64,000 nt of DNA from Desulfobulbus sp. Lineage in GTDB: Bacteria > Desulfobacterota > Desulfobulbia > Desulfobulbales > Desulfobulbaceae. The first letter of the stretch is position 1, and every line of letters starts with the position of its first letter. A model generated the notes under the pieces. That model worked only from the letters and a program-made list of their open reading frames with translations. It was not told the origin of the DNA and did no database searches. Made by a program: the position numbers and the translations under genes. Positions 55,101 to 63,553 of the stretch are shown here, one piece after another. The stretch lies in the NCBI RefSeq assembly GCF_030824455.1, contig NZ_JAVBXR010000033.1, forward strand, positions 34,454 to 98,453, written 5' to 3'.

Positions 55101-56388
55101 AGATGAAGTCGACCGGGCCAAGCAACTCAAAGAGGCCTACGAGGCGGCGCGGAAACCCGGCGCCGCCCAGTTGCATCTGAGCGCGACCACGGTTGCACCC
55201 AAAGCGGCCGTCCCCCTCAGGTGGTCGGCGACGGGCAATATTGCGGATACGGCCTGGATCAGTCTGACGCCAGGGAGCACCTCCCACGACGATATCCGCG
55301 GCAATGACCGCTTCAGCATCACCTCCCGCCGGATCGGACCGGAGCGGTCCGGCGCCATGCAGTTCATCGCTCCCGAGAAACCGGGCGCCTATGAGCTGCG
55401 ATTCAACGATCCAACCTCCGGCCGCGAACTGGCCACGGTTGCATTCACGGTCGAGACGAAAAAGCAGGTGGAAAAACCGACCTCTCCCCCGGTGCAGGCA
55501 ACGCCAACATCCGCCCCGTCTTCGCCCCAAACAGCGCCTCAAACCGCGACCACCATCCCCTATGGCCCAGCGCTTCCACTGGCCGGAGAATGGCAGGTTG
55601 ATTTCAACGGCTGGAAAGGCACCCTGACCTTTGGAACCGACGGCACGGCCGTGCTCCGCCTGCCGACTACGGCTGAACCACTCCGCAATATCGGGTACAA
55701 GACGACCGGCGAGGTGACCTTCACCCGTCCCCTGCCGGGCAAAAATCAACAGCAGGTGTACACCGGTCTGGTTTCCGGGAACACCGCCAAAGGAAAATTC
55801 GACTGCACCACCAGTGGCAACGGTTTTTCCTGGACAATGACGCGCACATCCGCAAAAACGACGCCGCCTGCCGACTCCAAACTGGCGGAGGCGCCGTCAC
55901 CCGGCCCTGTGGAACCTTCGACCAAGCCGGCAACCAAAGCCGTCGCCGCCACGGCCGAGTCCGCGCAGACGCCTCTGCCGTCCAAGGCCGTTGCCGCAGA
56001 GAAAACAGCATCTTTGCCCAGCGGCTGGAAGCAGATCACCCTCGGCTATCTCCAATTCGGCATTCCCGCTTCCTTCCAGCACAAAACCAGCTCAGAATCC
56101 TGGGTGCAAACCCTCCATCTTTACTGGCAGGGGAACTTTGACATCCCGGATCACGGAATCACCTGCGGCGTGGTCACCAACTACAACAAGGCCAAGGAGG
56201 AAATGGGCGGCGGCAGCGCAACCACCGTTGCCGGGATGCAGGTCTTACGTGCAACCGACAACGAAAGCGAAACCCTGCTTTTCCCGCCAAAATCCGGGAC
56301 TCAAGGGGTTGTTTTGATGTTTTTCACCGGCAACGGATCAAACTCGCCCAAGGCGGAGATCATCAATAGCATTCGTGAAGTTCGCTGA
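52159..56388 (+). CDS. 1409-residue exported multidomain protein of unknown family
   Basis: ATG 52159 follows a strong GAGGAGG site. Residues 1-37 form a signal peptide ending HASA. Then comes a long charged helical region (about 40-450) rich in Lys/Glu/Ala, a Gly-rich hydrophobic segment near 450 (GIIAGGAYFMG), and amphipathic regions to 600. A Cys-rich cluster, about 609-650, contains CMCRACGG, CTSDIG and PCQCNG. More helical sequence reaches 880. Ig/PKD-like sandwiches lie at about 904-968 and 1004-1088, a lipocalin-like strand block at about 1140-1231 (GEWQVDFNGWKGTLTFGTDG), and a C-terminal domain at 1287-1409. Pro/Thr linkers separate the last three. I do not recognise a family and assign no function. 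Confidence 0.75.
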   Translation: MLPTILTTKVRSGSANRINVWAVLFMLASLLLPLHASAWTPGLKEAAEAVARGSASAEQQMLVFLKNEEINLMGIKGTVSKDVYASCQSNFESLNTKFAGQAVEEAGFQTDFKQRSAQAKINPGTDTDVNFRAPAGKKIGLEDLKKIESNYQRIARQHFEGQKLNVPEGRINTDTDFLPDPGQMSPQEFKKCAEHINANGGTAYQSPEAVNAQMKLDGKSTAPVDLDEAISFTTEGKALARHKLSEAQALRQDAAAIRKANPGLAEKLEAQAQLYESQASKYVSRIEEVNNNLRRANGLPEIPKSTAVDGEDLLQGLDKARDNIKSLNRGTQTATDASAMRALEEQLLQKATDQTIDTLAEIAKLDPMKANQARRAIAAELNNLPPAKVGEALKRLEQTVGPNFTKSIANESRRLAELSKPVTRTIDEVGLSAADRAVDKLGKTGVKALKVGIIAGGAYFMGKDGVYHALEQTEATDTELDFFYKVYKNAAWYGTGIGYAYEEAEKEELASYMREVEAGRNPGMSKHVIFTILKTPFLMGRDITVGILYAPDALIEAITGAKEAEAKERAAKEFLAAVRLAVLNKKETDRAKNLAKEMGVRPEDEKAFLDCMCRACGGSLGGFFNPACTSDIGHGPCQCNGPLTIWKTPLPMGSNDLQYTCFNNVTQMRHNEAQAIFEKWRQRMREENFNSAKEDVAAIKAHLEKGEFVEAADRFKGIKDLIDGSMAPGPGDGSTSNLSYELSTRITNGLLQQARENAADPNLANPLAQSVRKAEKAREVNPNNAEITKRVAQYKDWEKAWSEVIGKQAPEIKRLVDQGYIKTATERFGHIQTGINQERLPPRHKDPQMVALEELLRKKRLPEAYAVTLTEPAAQGPRPKIWQCPAADNCSMVEVGAHTFVTQEPIILRADITPGVDNMFYVWNVEPFPSGSPNCKTEIVDNRMTLRCPARGNYLVSVRGQSGDTSMLGHASQQVAVGVETDEVDRAKQLKEAYEAARKPGAAQLHLSATTVAPKAAVPLRWSATGNIADTAWISLTPGSTSHDDIRGNDRFSITSRRIGPERSGAMQFIAPEKPGAYELRFNDPTSGRELATVAFTVETKKQVEKPTSPPVQATPTSAPSSPQTAPQTATTIPYGPALPLAGEWQVDFNGWKGTLTFGTDGTAVLRLPTTAEPLRNIGYKTTGEVTFTRPLPGKNQQQVYTGLVSGNTAKGKFDCTTSGNGFSWTMTRTSAKTTPPADSKLAEAPSPGPVEPSTKPATKAVAATAESAQTPLPSKAVAAEKTASLPSGWKQITLGYLQFGIPASFQHKTSSESWVQTLHLYWQGNFDIPDHGITCGVVTNYNKAKEEMGGGSATTVAGMQVLRATDNESETLLFPPKSGTQGVVLMFFTGNGSNSPKAEIINSIREVR

Positions 56389-56585
56389 TGCGATGTGGGG
56401 GAATAGGAATGGTGAGCAAGAAAAAAGGTTGGCCTGGACCTTGACGGGTGTCAGTCAGACCGCTCATTGTTGGGAACAAAAACAAGGTATAGGCGAAAGA
56501 AAGCAGCGCCTTAATCTGGTCGGCCGATGAAGTTCGGAATGTATATCAAGCCACTTGGTGCGATACGGCTGTGATACAAAAAAAG

Positions 56586-56617
56586 AAAAGCAACAAGCGT
56601 TAGCTTGTTGCTTTTTT
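56586..56617. terminator. Bidirectional terminator between the exported protein and tRNA-Arg
   Basis: A 13-bp stem (56586-56598 with 56603-56615), a GTTA loop and T runs on both strands. It ends the minus-strand tRNA and probably the plus-strand message. Confidence 0.9.
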
Positions 56618-56628
56618 ATAGAGAAAAT

Positions 56629-56705
56629 TGGTGAACGAGGCGGGATTCGAACCCGCGACCTTTGGCTTCGGAGGCCAACGCTCTATCCAGCTGAGCTACC
56701 CGTCC
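56629..56705 (-). tRNA. tRNA-Arg (anticodon CCG)
   Basis: A 77-base cloverleaf. The acceptor pairs GGACGGG with CTCGTTC using wobble pairs. The anticodon stem TTGGC/GCCAA encloses CTCCGAA, giving anticodon CCG for codon CGG. The T arm is GCGGGTTCGAATCCCGC, and the 3' end encodes ACCA (CCA genomically encoded). A terminator follows 12 bases downstream. No integration repeat is evident next to it. Confidence 0.95.
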
Positions 56706-56929
56706 GTGCAAATGCGATCTAGCTATCGGTGCAGCCAGCACGAGCAGAACGCTTGAGCTGACTGATTTTCCTTTTTACCAAAAAGTTTTCCCAATTACCA
56801 TAACATTGTAGGCTTTCTCCCTGCTTTTCAGCGGCGCCGCCACGCCGCTCTGCAAACGCTATCGGGAAAAGCAATGACGCACCGGCAAAAAGTCCGGGCC
56901 TGGGCTGGGTGGACCGGCAAGGCGCAACC

Positions 56930-57940
56930 TCACACTTTGTAATAGCCCCGATACCAGTCGACGAAATTCTTGATGCCGGCTTCGATTGAGGTCGCCGGTT
57001 TAAAGCCAACCGCCTCCACCAGATCCGTCACATCGGCGTAGGTGGCCGGCACGTCGCCGTCCTGCATGGGGAGGAAGTTCTTGCGCGCCTTCCGCCCCAG
57101 GCACTCCTCTAGCACCTCGATGTAGCGCATCAGCTTTTCTTTGTTGTTGTTGCCGATGTTAAAGACCCGCCAGGGGCAGTAACTGGTGGCTGCGTCGGGA
57201 CGGTCGCCGCTCCAAGCGGGGTTGGGCGCGGCCACATGGTCAATCACCCGCACCACGCCTTCGACGATGTCGTCGATGTAGGTAAAGTCCCTCTCCATGT
57301 TGCCGTTGTTGAAGACGTTGATCGGCTGATCCTCGAGAATGGCTTTGGTGAATAAAAACAACGCCATGTCGGGCCGCCCCCAGGGGCCGTAGACGGTGAA
57401 AAACCGCAGTCCGGTGGTTGGGAGTTTAAACAAATGACTGTAGGTGTGGGCCATCAGTTCATTGGCTTTTTTTGACGCCGCATACAAGGAAACCGGATGA
57501 TCAACGTTGTCGTGCACTGAAAAAGGCATCCGGGTGTTGGCCCCGTACACCGAACTCGACGAGGCGTACACCAGATGCTTGACCCCGTTGTGACGGCACC
57601 CTTCGAGCAGATTGACAAACCCGACCAGGTTGGTGTCCACGTAGGAGTGCGGATTGATCAAGGAGTAACGGACGCCGGCCTGGGCCGCGAGATTGACCAC
57701 GGCGTCGAATTGCTCGTCGGCAAACAGAGCAGCGGTGCGCTCCCGGTCCGCCATGTCAAATTCGGCGTTGCGAAAGCTCGCGTAGGCCTGCAATTCGGCC
57801 AGACGGTCCCGTTTCAGTTGCGGGTCATAGTAATCGTTGAGATTATCCAGCCCGACAACCGTCCGCCCCTCGGCCAGCAACCGAAGCGCCAAGCCGTGAC
57901 CGATAAACCCGGCCGCGCCGGTAATCAATAATTTTTGCAT
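56930..57940 (-). CDS. UDP-glucuronate 4-epimerase-like NAD-dependent sugar epimerase
   Basis: An extended short-chain dehydrogenase of 336 residues making UDP-galacturonate or a related nucleotide sugar. The Rossmann motif is [15 protein letters not shown]; catalytic Tyr and Lys are in [11 protein letters not shown] with the preceding SSSSVYG. The C-terminal half ([18 protein letters not shown] and [20 protein letters not shown]) matches the glucuronate group better than GalE. It supplies sugars for envelope polysaccharide. It stands alone, next to tRNA-Arg. Confidence 0.88.
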   Translation of the reverse strand: MQKLLITGAAGFIGHGLALRLLAEGRTVVGLDNLNDYYDPQLKRDRLAELQAYASFRNAEFDMADRERTAALFADEQFDAVVNLAAQAGVRYSLINPHSYVDTNLVGFVNLLEGCRHNGVKHLVYASSSSVYGANTRMPFSVHDNVDHPVSLYAASKKANELMAHTYSHLFKLPTTGLRFFTVYGPWGRPDMALFLFTKAILEDQPINVFNNGNMERDFTYIDDIVEGVVRVIDHVAAPNPAWSGDRPDAATSYCPWRVFNIGNNNKEKLMRYIEVLEECLGRKARKNFLPMQDGDVPATYADVTDLVEAVGFKPATSIEAGIKNFVDWYRGYYKV

Positions 57941-58001
57941 TCGCCGCCGCCCCTGTTACGATTGCTTTTCGAAAATAATATCATAATGATGCTCTCTGCG
58001 C

Positions 58002-59282
58002 TCAATCGTCAAAATTGCCCTGCGGCCCCTTGTCGGTTGCCTGGCTTGCAGCCCGCTCTCTGATTCTGGCCTCGGTCCACTGTTCAGGCGACTCGATCCG
58101 ACCGGTTTTGGGGCCGATATCGTAGGACCCGGCCTCAAGAATCGCCTCAACCCCAAAGCGGGCGGTGTCGGCGGCATTGAACACCTCAACCAGCAGGGTG
58201 TAGATAAAATTTTCCACCCGCCGCGCCATCCGCTCGCGCACCGCCCGCGGTTGCCCCATGATCTTGTTTTCAAACGGCAGATTGAGGCTTTTGTAATCGC
58301 CCTTTTTCCAGCCTTTGCTCTCGGCGTAGGCGCGCATCTCCTGCCACAATTCTTCGGTCACGCCTTCGCCGGGAATCTTGATGAAGTCGCCGTTTGCATC
58401 GAGCGCGGCGTTGCCGTAATCGTTGACCGCCAGTCCCCAGGAGACCATCTGCAGGGCAGTGGCCACATTGGCCTTGGTGGTGTAGGTCTGGGCGGCGATA
58501 GCCCGCAAGCGGTCGGAGTTGTTGCCCGAAGTGCCGTGTTGGGCGCCGGAAACCGCATATCCGGCCAGGGATTTGTGAATTTCGGCGGTCAGTTCCACCT
58601 GAATGCCCTGGGCCGAGGCCTCAATGCCGTGGGTGGTGCCGTTGTTCAGCGCAATCCAGTCGGGAAAAACATCGTGGGCGTTCAGCCCTTGAATCATGAA
58701 CAGGGCCTCTTCCTTGGTGGAAAGCCCAAGTTTGCCTTTGATTTCGCCCACCTCGGTTTCCATCCCGGCCCACGAGGGGATATATTTGGCCAACTCGACG
58801 CTGGCCAGCAGGTTGTCGGCATCGGCCATGTGGGAGGCGTCGATGGCAATCGAGGTGATGCCGGCCTCAAAAATTGTCGGAATCTCAACAACCGCCGCCG
58901 GCACGTCCGCAGGCTTTTTGATGCCGTAATGATCGGCGTGAACCGCCACCGGCACGGTAATGCCCAGCTCGTTGCACAGGGCGTCAACCTGGCGGGCGAT
59001 GTTCCAGTAGTTGACCGGGCAGTAGGCGTTGGCCCCGCCTTCGGAACGGGCGATCTCGATAATAATTGCGGCATGCGCCCGTTGCGCCGCCTGCAGGGCG
59101 CCGCGAATGATCAGGTTGTTTCTGCCGTTGGCGGCAATGGTCATGGCCCCGCCCTTGGCCAGCATGGCGCGGTCAATGACCTTGCCGCTGACGATCAACG
59201 CCCGCGAGTTGGGAAACAGGGTTCTGATGTTCGGCGGCCGGCCGACTTCCAGGGCTTTTTCAAAATCAGCGAGATAGGACAT
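58002..59282 (-). CDS. fba: Class II fructose-bisphosphate aldolase, long form
   Basis: A zinc-dependent aldolase of 426 residues, longer than the common 350-residue E. coli type and resembling the type B/long class II group. Zinc and substrate residues appear in VAVHADHYG, ITSIAIDASHMADADN, NNGTTHG and VSGAQHGTSGNNSDRL. It interconverts fructose 1,6-bisphosphate and triose phosphates. The C-terminal 60 residues are hydrophilic. No partner gene follows; the next genes are an epimerase downstream and tatC upstream. Confidence 0.87.
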   Translation of the reverse strand: MSYLADFEKALEVGRPPNIRTLFPNSRALIVSGKVIDRAMLAKGGAMTIAANGRNNLIIRGALQAAQRAHAAIIIEIARSEGGANAYCPVNYWNIARQVDALCNELGITVPVAVHADHYGIKKPADVPAAVVEIPTIFEAGITSIAIDASHMADADNLLASVELAKYIPSWAGMETEVGEIKGKLGLSTKEEALFMIQGLNAHDVFPDWIALNNGTTHGIEASAQGIQVELTAEIHKSLAGYAVSGAQHGTSGNNSDRLRAIAAQTYTTKANVATALQMVSWGLAVNDYGNAALDANGDFIKIPGEGVTEELWQEMRAYAESKGWKKGDYKSLNLPFENKIMGQPRAVRERMARRVENFIYTLLVEVFNAADTARFGVEAILEAGSYDIGPKTGRIESPEQWTEARIRERAASQATDKGPQGNFDD

Positions 59283-59426
59283 TCTTTCCTCCTGTTGACA
59301 AGCATTCGGGTCATTCGGTTGACGGCGACAGGCGGCGATGCGCGCGCGACCGATCCATACCGGTAAATATCACAAAATAAACGAGTTGTTACCTGATCGG
59401 CAAGGACAAAAACACAGACGTCTTGC

Positions 59427-60226
59427 TCATTCCTGCTCGCCCTCAGCAGCAGCGTCGCCCTCGCTGGCCTCGGATTTTGCCGGAAAACCAGCCAAGGTTT
59501 TGCGGGCGAAAACCGCCACCGCCACAATGCTGATCTCGTAGAGCACGATCAACGGCCCAGCCATCAGCAGTTGGTTGACCACGTCCGGGGTGGGGGTGAG
59601 AATGGCGGCGACAATAAAGGCAATCAACAACGCATACTTCCGGTTTTTCACCAAAAAAGGCTTATTGACGATCCCGATCTTGCCGAGGAACACCATGAAC
59701 AGCGGCAGTTCAAAAATGACCCCAAAGGCAAAAAACAACCGCAACGCCAGGGAAAAATACTCGTCGACCGAGGGCATAGGTTCGAGGAAGGCGCTGGAAT
59801 AGCCAAGCAGAAAACGAAAGGCCGGCGGAAAGACGACAAAGTAGCCAAAGGCTGCGCCGCCGATAAAGCAGAGGGTGGAAATCACCGTAAAAGGGACCAG
59901 CACCCGCTTTTCGTGGTGGTACAGGCCGGGGGAAATAAATCGCCAGATTTGCACAAAGATGACCGGGCTGGCGAGAACCGCGCCGCAGACCAGAGCGAGC
60001 TTTAGATAAAAAAAAACCCTTCTTGGTAGGAAGTGAAAATCAGTGTTTTGCCTTCGGGCAGAACCTTGATCAACGGGCGAAGAAACCAGTCGGCCAAGGG
60101 TTGGACCACGCTGTAAGCGACTGCAAAACCGGCGGCCACGGCGGCCAGGGAAATCAGCAGACAGGAGCGCAACTCGGCCAGGTGCTCGGTCAGGGTCTGT
60201 TGATCAAATTGTTCCTGTGCGTCCAC
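59427..60226 (-). pseudogene. tatC: Twin-arginine translocase subunit TatC, frame broken at a run of nine T
   Basis: TatC recognises Tat signals and forms the core of the export complex. Two reading frames together give a whole TatC. The first (60226-60002) covers the N-terminus, LTEHLAELRSCLLISL to SYQEGFFF. The second (from about 59990, no ATG; first GTG 59954) covers the rest, beginning with LALVCGAVLASPVIFVQIWRFISPGLYHHEKRVL in parts. They meet at nine T in the coding strand (60008-60016); ten or seven would restore the frame. A sequencing or assembly error, a real mutation, or transcriptional slippage are all possible. Confidence 0.8.
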
Positions 60227-60316
60227 GTTGTTCCATCCAAGTTCGTGATTCGAGAAAATATTTGCTCTGCTTTTTACCCCATCGCCGGGCTAAAGTAAAC
60301 TGGTTATGGATAATGT

Positions 60317-60346
60317 TTGACTTCAACTTCATCTTGCGGATACACT
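60317..60346 (+). promoter_or_regulatory. Possible sigma-70 promoter of the pilR-like gene
   Basis: TTGACT (60317-60322), an 18-base spacer, then TACACT (60341-60346), 45 bases upstream of the regulator ATG. Other matches were not checked exhaustively. Confidence 0.4.
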
Positions 60347-60390
60347 GGCCAATATGTCCAATGGTTTGATTTGCAAGGATTTTTACAAGG

Positions 60391-61785
60391 ATGAACATGG
60401 CTTCCATTCTCGTTGTCGACGATGAGCTGAGCATGCGCGAGTTTCTCAAGATCCTGCTTGAGAAAGAGGGGTACCGGGTAACGACAGCGGCCGAGGGCAA
60501 AAGCGCGCTCGCGCTCGCCGAAAAGACCCCTTTTGACCTGATGATCTCCGACATCCGCATGCCCGGCATGAGCGGGTTGGAACTCCTGGCGCGGCTCAAA
60601 CAGCTGCAAACGGATATCGGCGTGATCATGATCACCGCCTTTGCCTCGCCCGACGACGCGGTGGCGGCAATGAAAAACGGGGCCTTTGATTACATCACCA
60701 AGCCCTTCAACGTCGACGAGATCAAGAATGTGGTCCGGGCGGCGCTCAAGAAAAGACCGCAGGCTGAACATTGCATCCCCTGCGGCTTCCCCGAGATTAT
60801 CGGGCAGAGTTCGGAGATGATGAAAATCTTTGAACTGATCGCCAAAATAGCGCCCACCCCGGCCAATGTGCTCATTTACGGCGAATCAGGGACCGGCAAG
60901 GAATTGGTGGCCAAAGCCATTCACAATCGCTCACGGGTGGCGACCAACCCTTTTGTGCCCATTACCTGCAGCGCCATTCCCGAAAGCCTGCTGGAGAGCG
61001 AACTCTTTGGCCACGTCAAAGGTTCCTTTACCGGGGCGATTGCCGACAAGGCCGGACTCTTTCAACAGGCCGACCGGGGCACCGCCTTTCTCGACGAGAT
61101 CGGCGAGCTGACGCCGATCATTCAGACCAAACTTTTGCGCGTGCTGCAGGAGCGGGAGTTCATGCCGGTGGGCTCGACCAAGACCCGCCAGGTCAACGTG
61201 CGGATCATCGCCGCCACCAACCGAATATTGGAGCAAGAAATTATCTCGGGAAAATTCCGCGAAGACCTCTACTACCGTCTGGCGGTGGTGCCCATCCGGG
61301 TGCCGCCGCTGCGCGAGCGCATCGGCGACGTGCCGCTGTTGGTCGACCATTTCCTTAAAAAATACTCAACCCTGCTCGGCAAAGAGGTGCAGACCATCAG
61401 CTCCTACGGTATGGAGGTGCTGATGCAGTATGATTTTCCCGGCAATGTTCGCGAATTGGAAAACATCATTGAACGCGGCGTGGCTCTGGAGTCGTCCAAT
61501 ATCATCCTGCCGGAAAGTTTGATTTTGTCGCTGCACCGTCAGGAAAAAAACAAGCCCACCACCGCAGGCGCGCACAGCCAGGCCAATGCGCCGCTGTTTG
61601 TGGCCGCAGCCGACGAAAACGAACTCTTTGAGCAGGGGCTGGAAGAGATCCTGCAACGGGTGGAGAAAGAGATGATTCTCCACGCCCTGGCCAAAGCCGA
61701 CCATTCCAAGATGCGCGCCGCCGACCTGCTCAAACTCAGTTTCCGCAGCCTGCGCTACAAAACGAAAAAACACGGCCTCGACTGA
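60391..61785 (+). CDS. Sigma-54-dependent response regulator, PilR/NtrC type
   Basis: A 464-residue activator. Receiver domain at 1-120 with phospho-acceptor D54 (ISDIRMPG) and D10/D11. AAA+ domain at about 135-380 with Walker A GESGTGKE (164-171) and the sigma-54 contact loop GSFTGA (211-216). A Fis-type HTH (MRAADLLKLSFRSLRYKTKKHG) is at the C-terminus. The partner kinase gene follows 58 bases on. Resemblance to PilR suggests pilus or surface control, but the target is not shown. Confidence 0.88.
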   Translation: MNMASILVVDDELSMREFLKILLEKEGYRVTTAAEGKSALALAEKTPFDLMISDIRMPGMSGLELLARLKQLQTDIGVIMITAFASPDDAVAAMKNGAFDYITKPFNVDEIKNVVRAALKKRPQAEHCIPCGFPEIIGQSSEMMKIFELIAKIAPTPANVLIYGESGTGKELVAKAIHNRSRVATNPFVPITCSAIPESLLESELFGHVKGSFTGAIADKAGLFQQADRGTAFLDEIGELTPIIQTKLLRVLQEREFMPVGSTKTRQVNVRIIAATNRILEQEIISGKFREDLYYRLAVVPIRVPPLRERIGDVPLLVDHFLKKYSTLLGKEVQTISSYGMEVLMQYDFPGNVRELENIIERGVALESSNIILPESLILSLHRQEKNKPTTAGAHSQANAPLFVAAADENELFEQGLEEILQRVEKEMILHALAKADHSKMRAADLLKLSFRSLRYKTKKHGLD

Positions 61786-61843
61786 AACCGCAGCCTCCCG
61801 CAGGGGGCTGTCCCGCTTTCCATCAAATGCAACCGGCACGCCT

Positions 61844-63553
61844 ATGTTTCGTTTTATCTCCCGTGCATTCATTCCGGCCGCTGACGGCGAACAGGAGACC
61901 AGAAGGCATATTTTCTGGTGGCTCCTGATCCGGGTGGCGCTGTTCTCCTTTCTCCTCAGCATCACGTCGTATTTGCGCGGCAAAGGACATCCGGTCATCC
62001 TGCCGCCTCTTTCGGCGACCACCCTGTTTCTTCTTGGAGTGTACGGACACTCCATAGCCTCCGTCCTCCTCCTGCAAAAAAAGGTTTGGCGGGCGCGGCG
62101 CTTTGGCGTCATCCAACTCCTCTCCGACCTCGTTTTTTATGGGCTGTTCGTCTACGCCACCGGGTGCAGCCAGTCCAATTTCACCGCCCTATTGATCTTG
62201 CCGGTCATCGCCGGCGGTTTGATCCTCTATCGAATAGGCGGCCTGTTCCTGGCGGCGTGCGCCACCTTCCTCTACGGCGGCGTGCTGGCGCTTGAACTGT
62301 CCGGCTGGATTCCCTCGTATTTCTGGACAGCGTCGTACAAACCGCCTGCCAATGTGCTTGTGGGCGTCAATCTTTTTGCCATCTATGGCCTGATTTTCTT
62401 TCTTGCTGCGATCTTGAGCGGGCAACTGGCCAGACGGCTGCGCGTCATTGAGGAAAAGCTGCGGAGGACGTCGCTTGAATATGACCGGCTTTCCATCCTC
62501 TACAAACAAATTTTCGACGACATCTCAACCGGCATCATCACCACCGACTGGGGCGATTTCATCACCTCCTACAATCAGACGGCGGAACGAATCACCGGCT
62601 ACGGCCGCGAAAAAATCCTGGGACAGCCGTTCAATCGGGTGTTCCCCGACATTCGTCTGCAGGAAAAACAAGGGCGGAGCGTGTGCGACTTCCAAAAAAA
62701 CGACGGGGCTCGCATCCGCATCGGTTACTCTTTCTCGTATCTCAACATGCCGGTACAGGAGGCCCAGACGGAGCAGACGGGCAAGTGGAAGGTGATTACC
62801 TTGCAGGACATCAGCCAGATAGAGCGGATGGAACAGCAGGTGCGGGAAGCGGAGAAAATGGCGGCCATCGGCGAGTTGAGCGCCTCGATTGCCCATGATT
62901 TCAGGAATCCGCTGGCGGCAATTTCAGGATCGGCCCAGATTCTGACCATGGAGCAAAATCCGCTTGAGACGCTGGACGCCGCAACCTTTAAAACCCTGCT
63001 CGGCATCATTTTGCGGGAATCCAACCGGATGGCGAAAACCATCACCGATTTTCTGCAGTTTGCCCGACCGGCAACAATCCAGCCCGAGTGGTTCGATTTC
63101 AGCCGACTGGTAGACGAGGTGATTGCGCGCTTGCTGCAAAACGCCAACACCACAGCGGCCGCGACCATCCGCAAAGAAATTCCGGATCATTTGCACTGCT
63201 GGGGGGATCGCCAGCAGATGCAGACCATTCTGAACCAACTGCTGGAAAACGCCTGCAACGCGGCAGGCGGCGGCCAAGGGAGCATCGTGGTTGTTGCCCG
63301 CGAGACCAACGCAAAGGGCGCCGGGGCCTTTTGCCTGGAGGTAAAGGATCAAGGGCCGGGCATCCCGTCTGAGTTGCGCGACAAGGTGTTCACCCCCTTT
63401 TTCTCCACCCGCACCGACGGCACCGGCCTGGGCCTGGCCATTGTCCGGCAGATTGTGGAAAACCACCAAGGCACGATTGAAATCGGCGAGACAGCATCCC
63501 AGGGGTGCGTCATGCGGCTGTGCCTCCCCCTCCCGCAAACTCCTGCGCCCTGA
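61844..63553 (+). CDS. Sensor histidine kinase, PilS-like
   Basis: A 569-residue membrane sensor. About six transmembrane segments fill residues 25-200, then a PAS-like domain at about 225-330 (IFDDISTGIITTDWGDFITSYNQTAERITG). The phospho-acceptor is H351 in IAHDFRNPLAAI, and the ATPase has NQLLENACNAA, DQGPGIP and GTGLGLAIV. It is the only likely partner for the preceding sigma-54 regulator; a signal is not evident. Confidence 0.88.
   Translation: MFRFISRAFIPAADGEQETRRHIFWWLLIRVALFSFLLSITSYLRGKGHPVILPPLSATTLFLLGVYGHSIASVLLLQKKVWRARRFGVIQLLSDLVFYGLFVYATGCSQSNFTALLILPVIAGGLILYRIGGLFLAACATFLYGGVLALELSGWIPSYFWTASYKPPANVLVGVNLFAIYGLIFFLAAILSGQLARRLRVIEEKLRRTSLEYDRLSILYKQIFDDISTGIITTDWGDFITSYNQTAERITGYGREKILGQPFNRVFPDIRLQEKQGRSVCDFQKNDGARIRIGYSFSYLNMPVQEAQTEQTGKWKVITLQDISQIERMEQQVREAEKMAAIGELSASIAHDFRNPLAAISGSAQILTMEQNPLETLDAATFKTLLGIILRESNRMAKTITDFLQFARPATIQPEWFDFSRLVDEVIARLLQNANTTAAATIRKEIPDHLHCWGDRQQMQTILNQLLENACNAAGGGQGSIVVVARETNAKGAGAFCLEVKDQGPGIPSELRDKVFTPFFSTRTDGTGLGLAIVRQIVENHQGTIEIGETASQGCVMRLCLPLPQTPAP

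Noticed and set aside
59427..59954. A separate small membrane protein gene
   Set aside because: Its translation is the C-terminal part of TatC and it has no ATG; it is the downstream half of the split tatC.
60357..60380. Possible sigma-54 site (TGG...TGC) before the pilR-like gene
   Set aside because: The GG to GC spacing is 8 bases, not the required 10.
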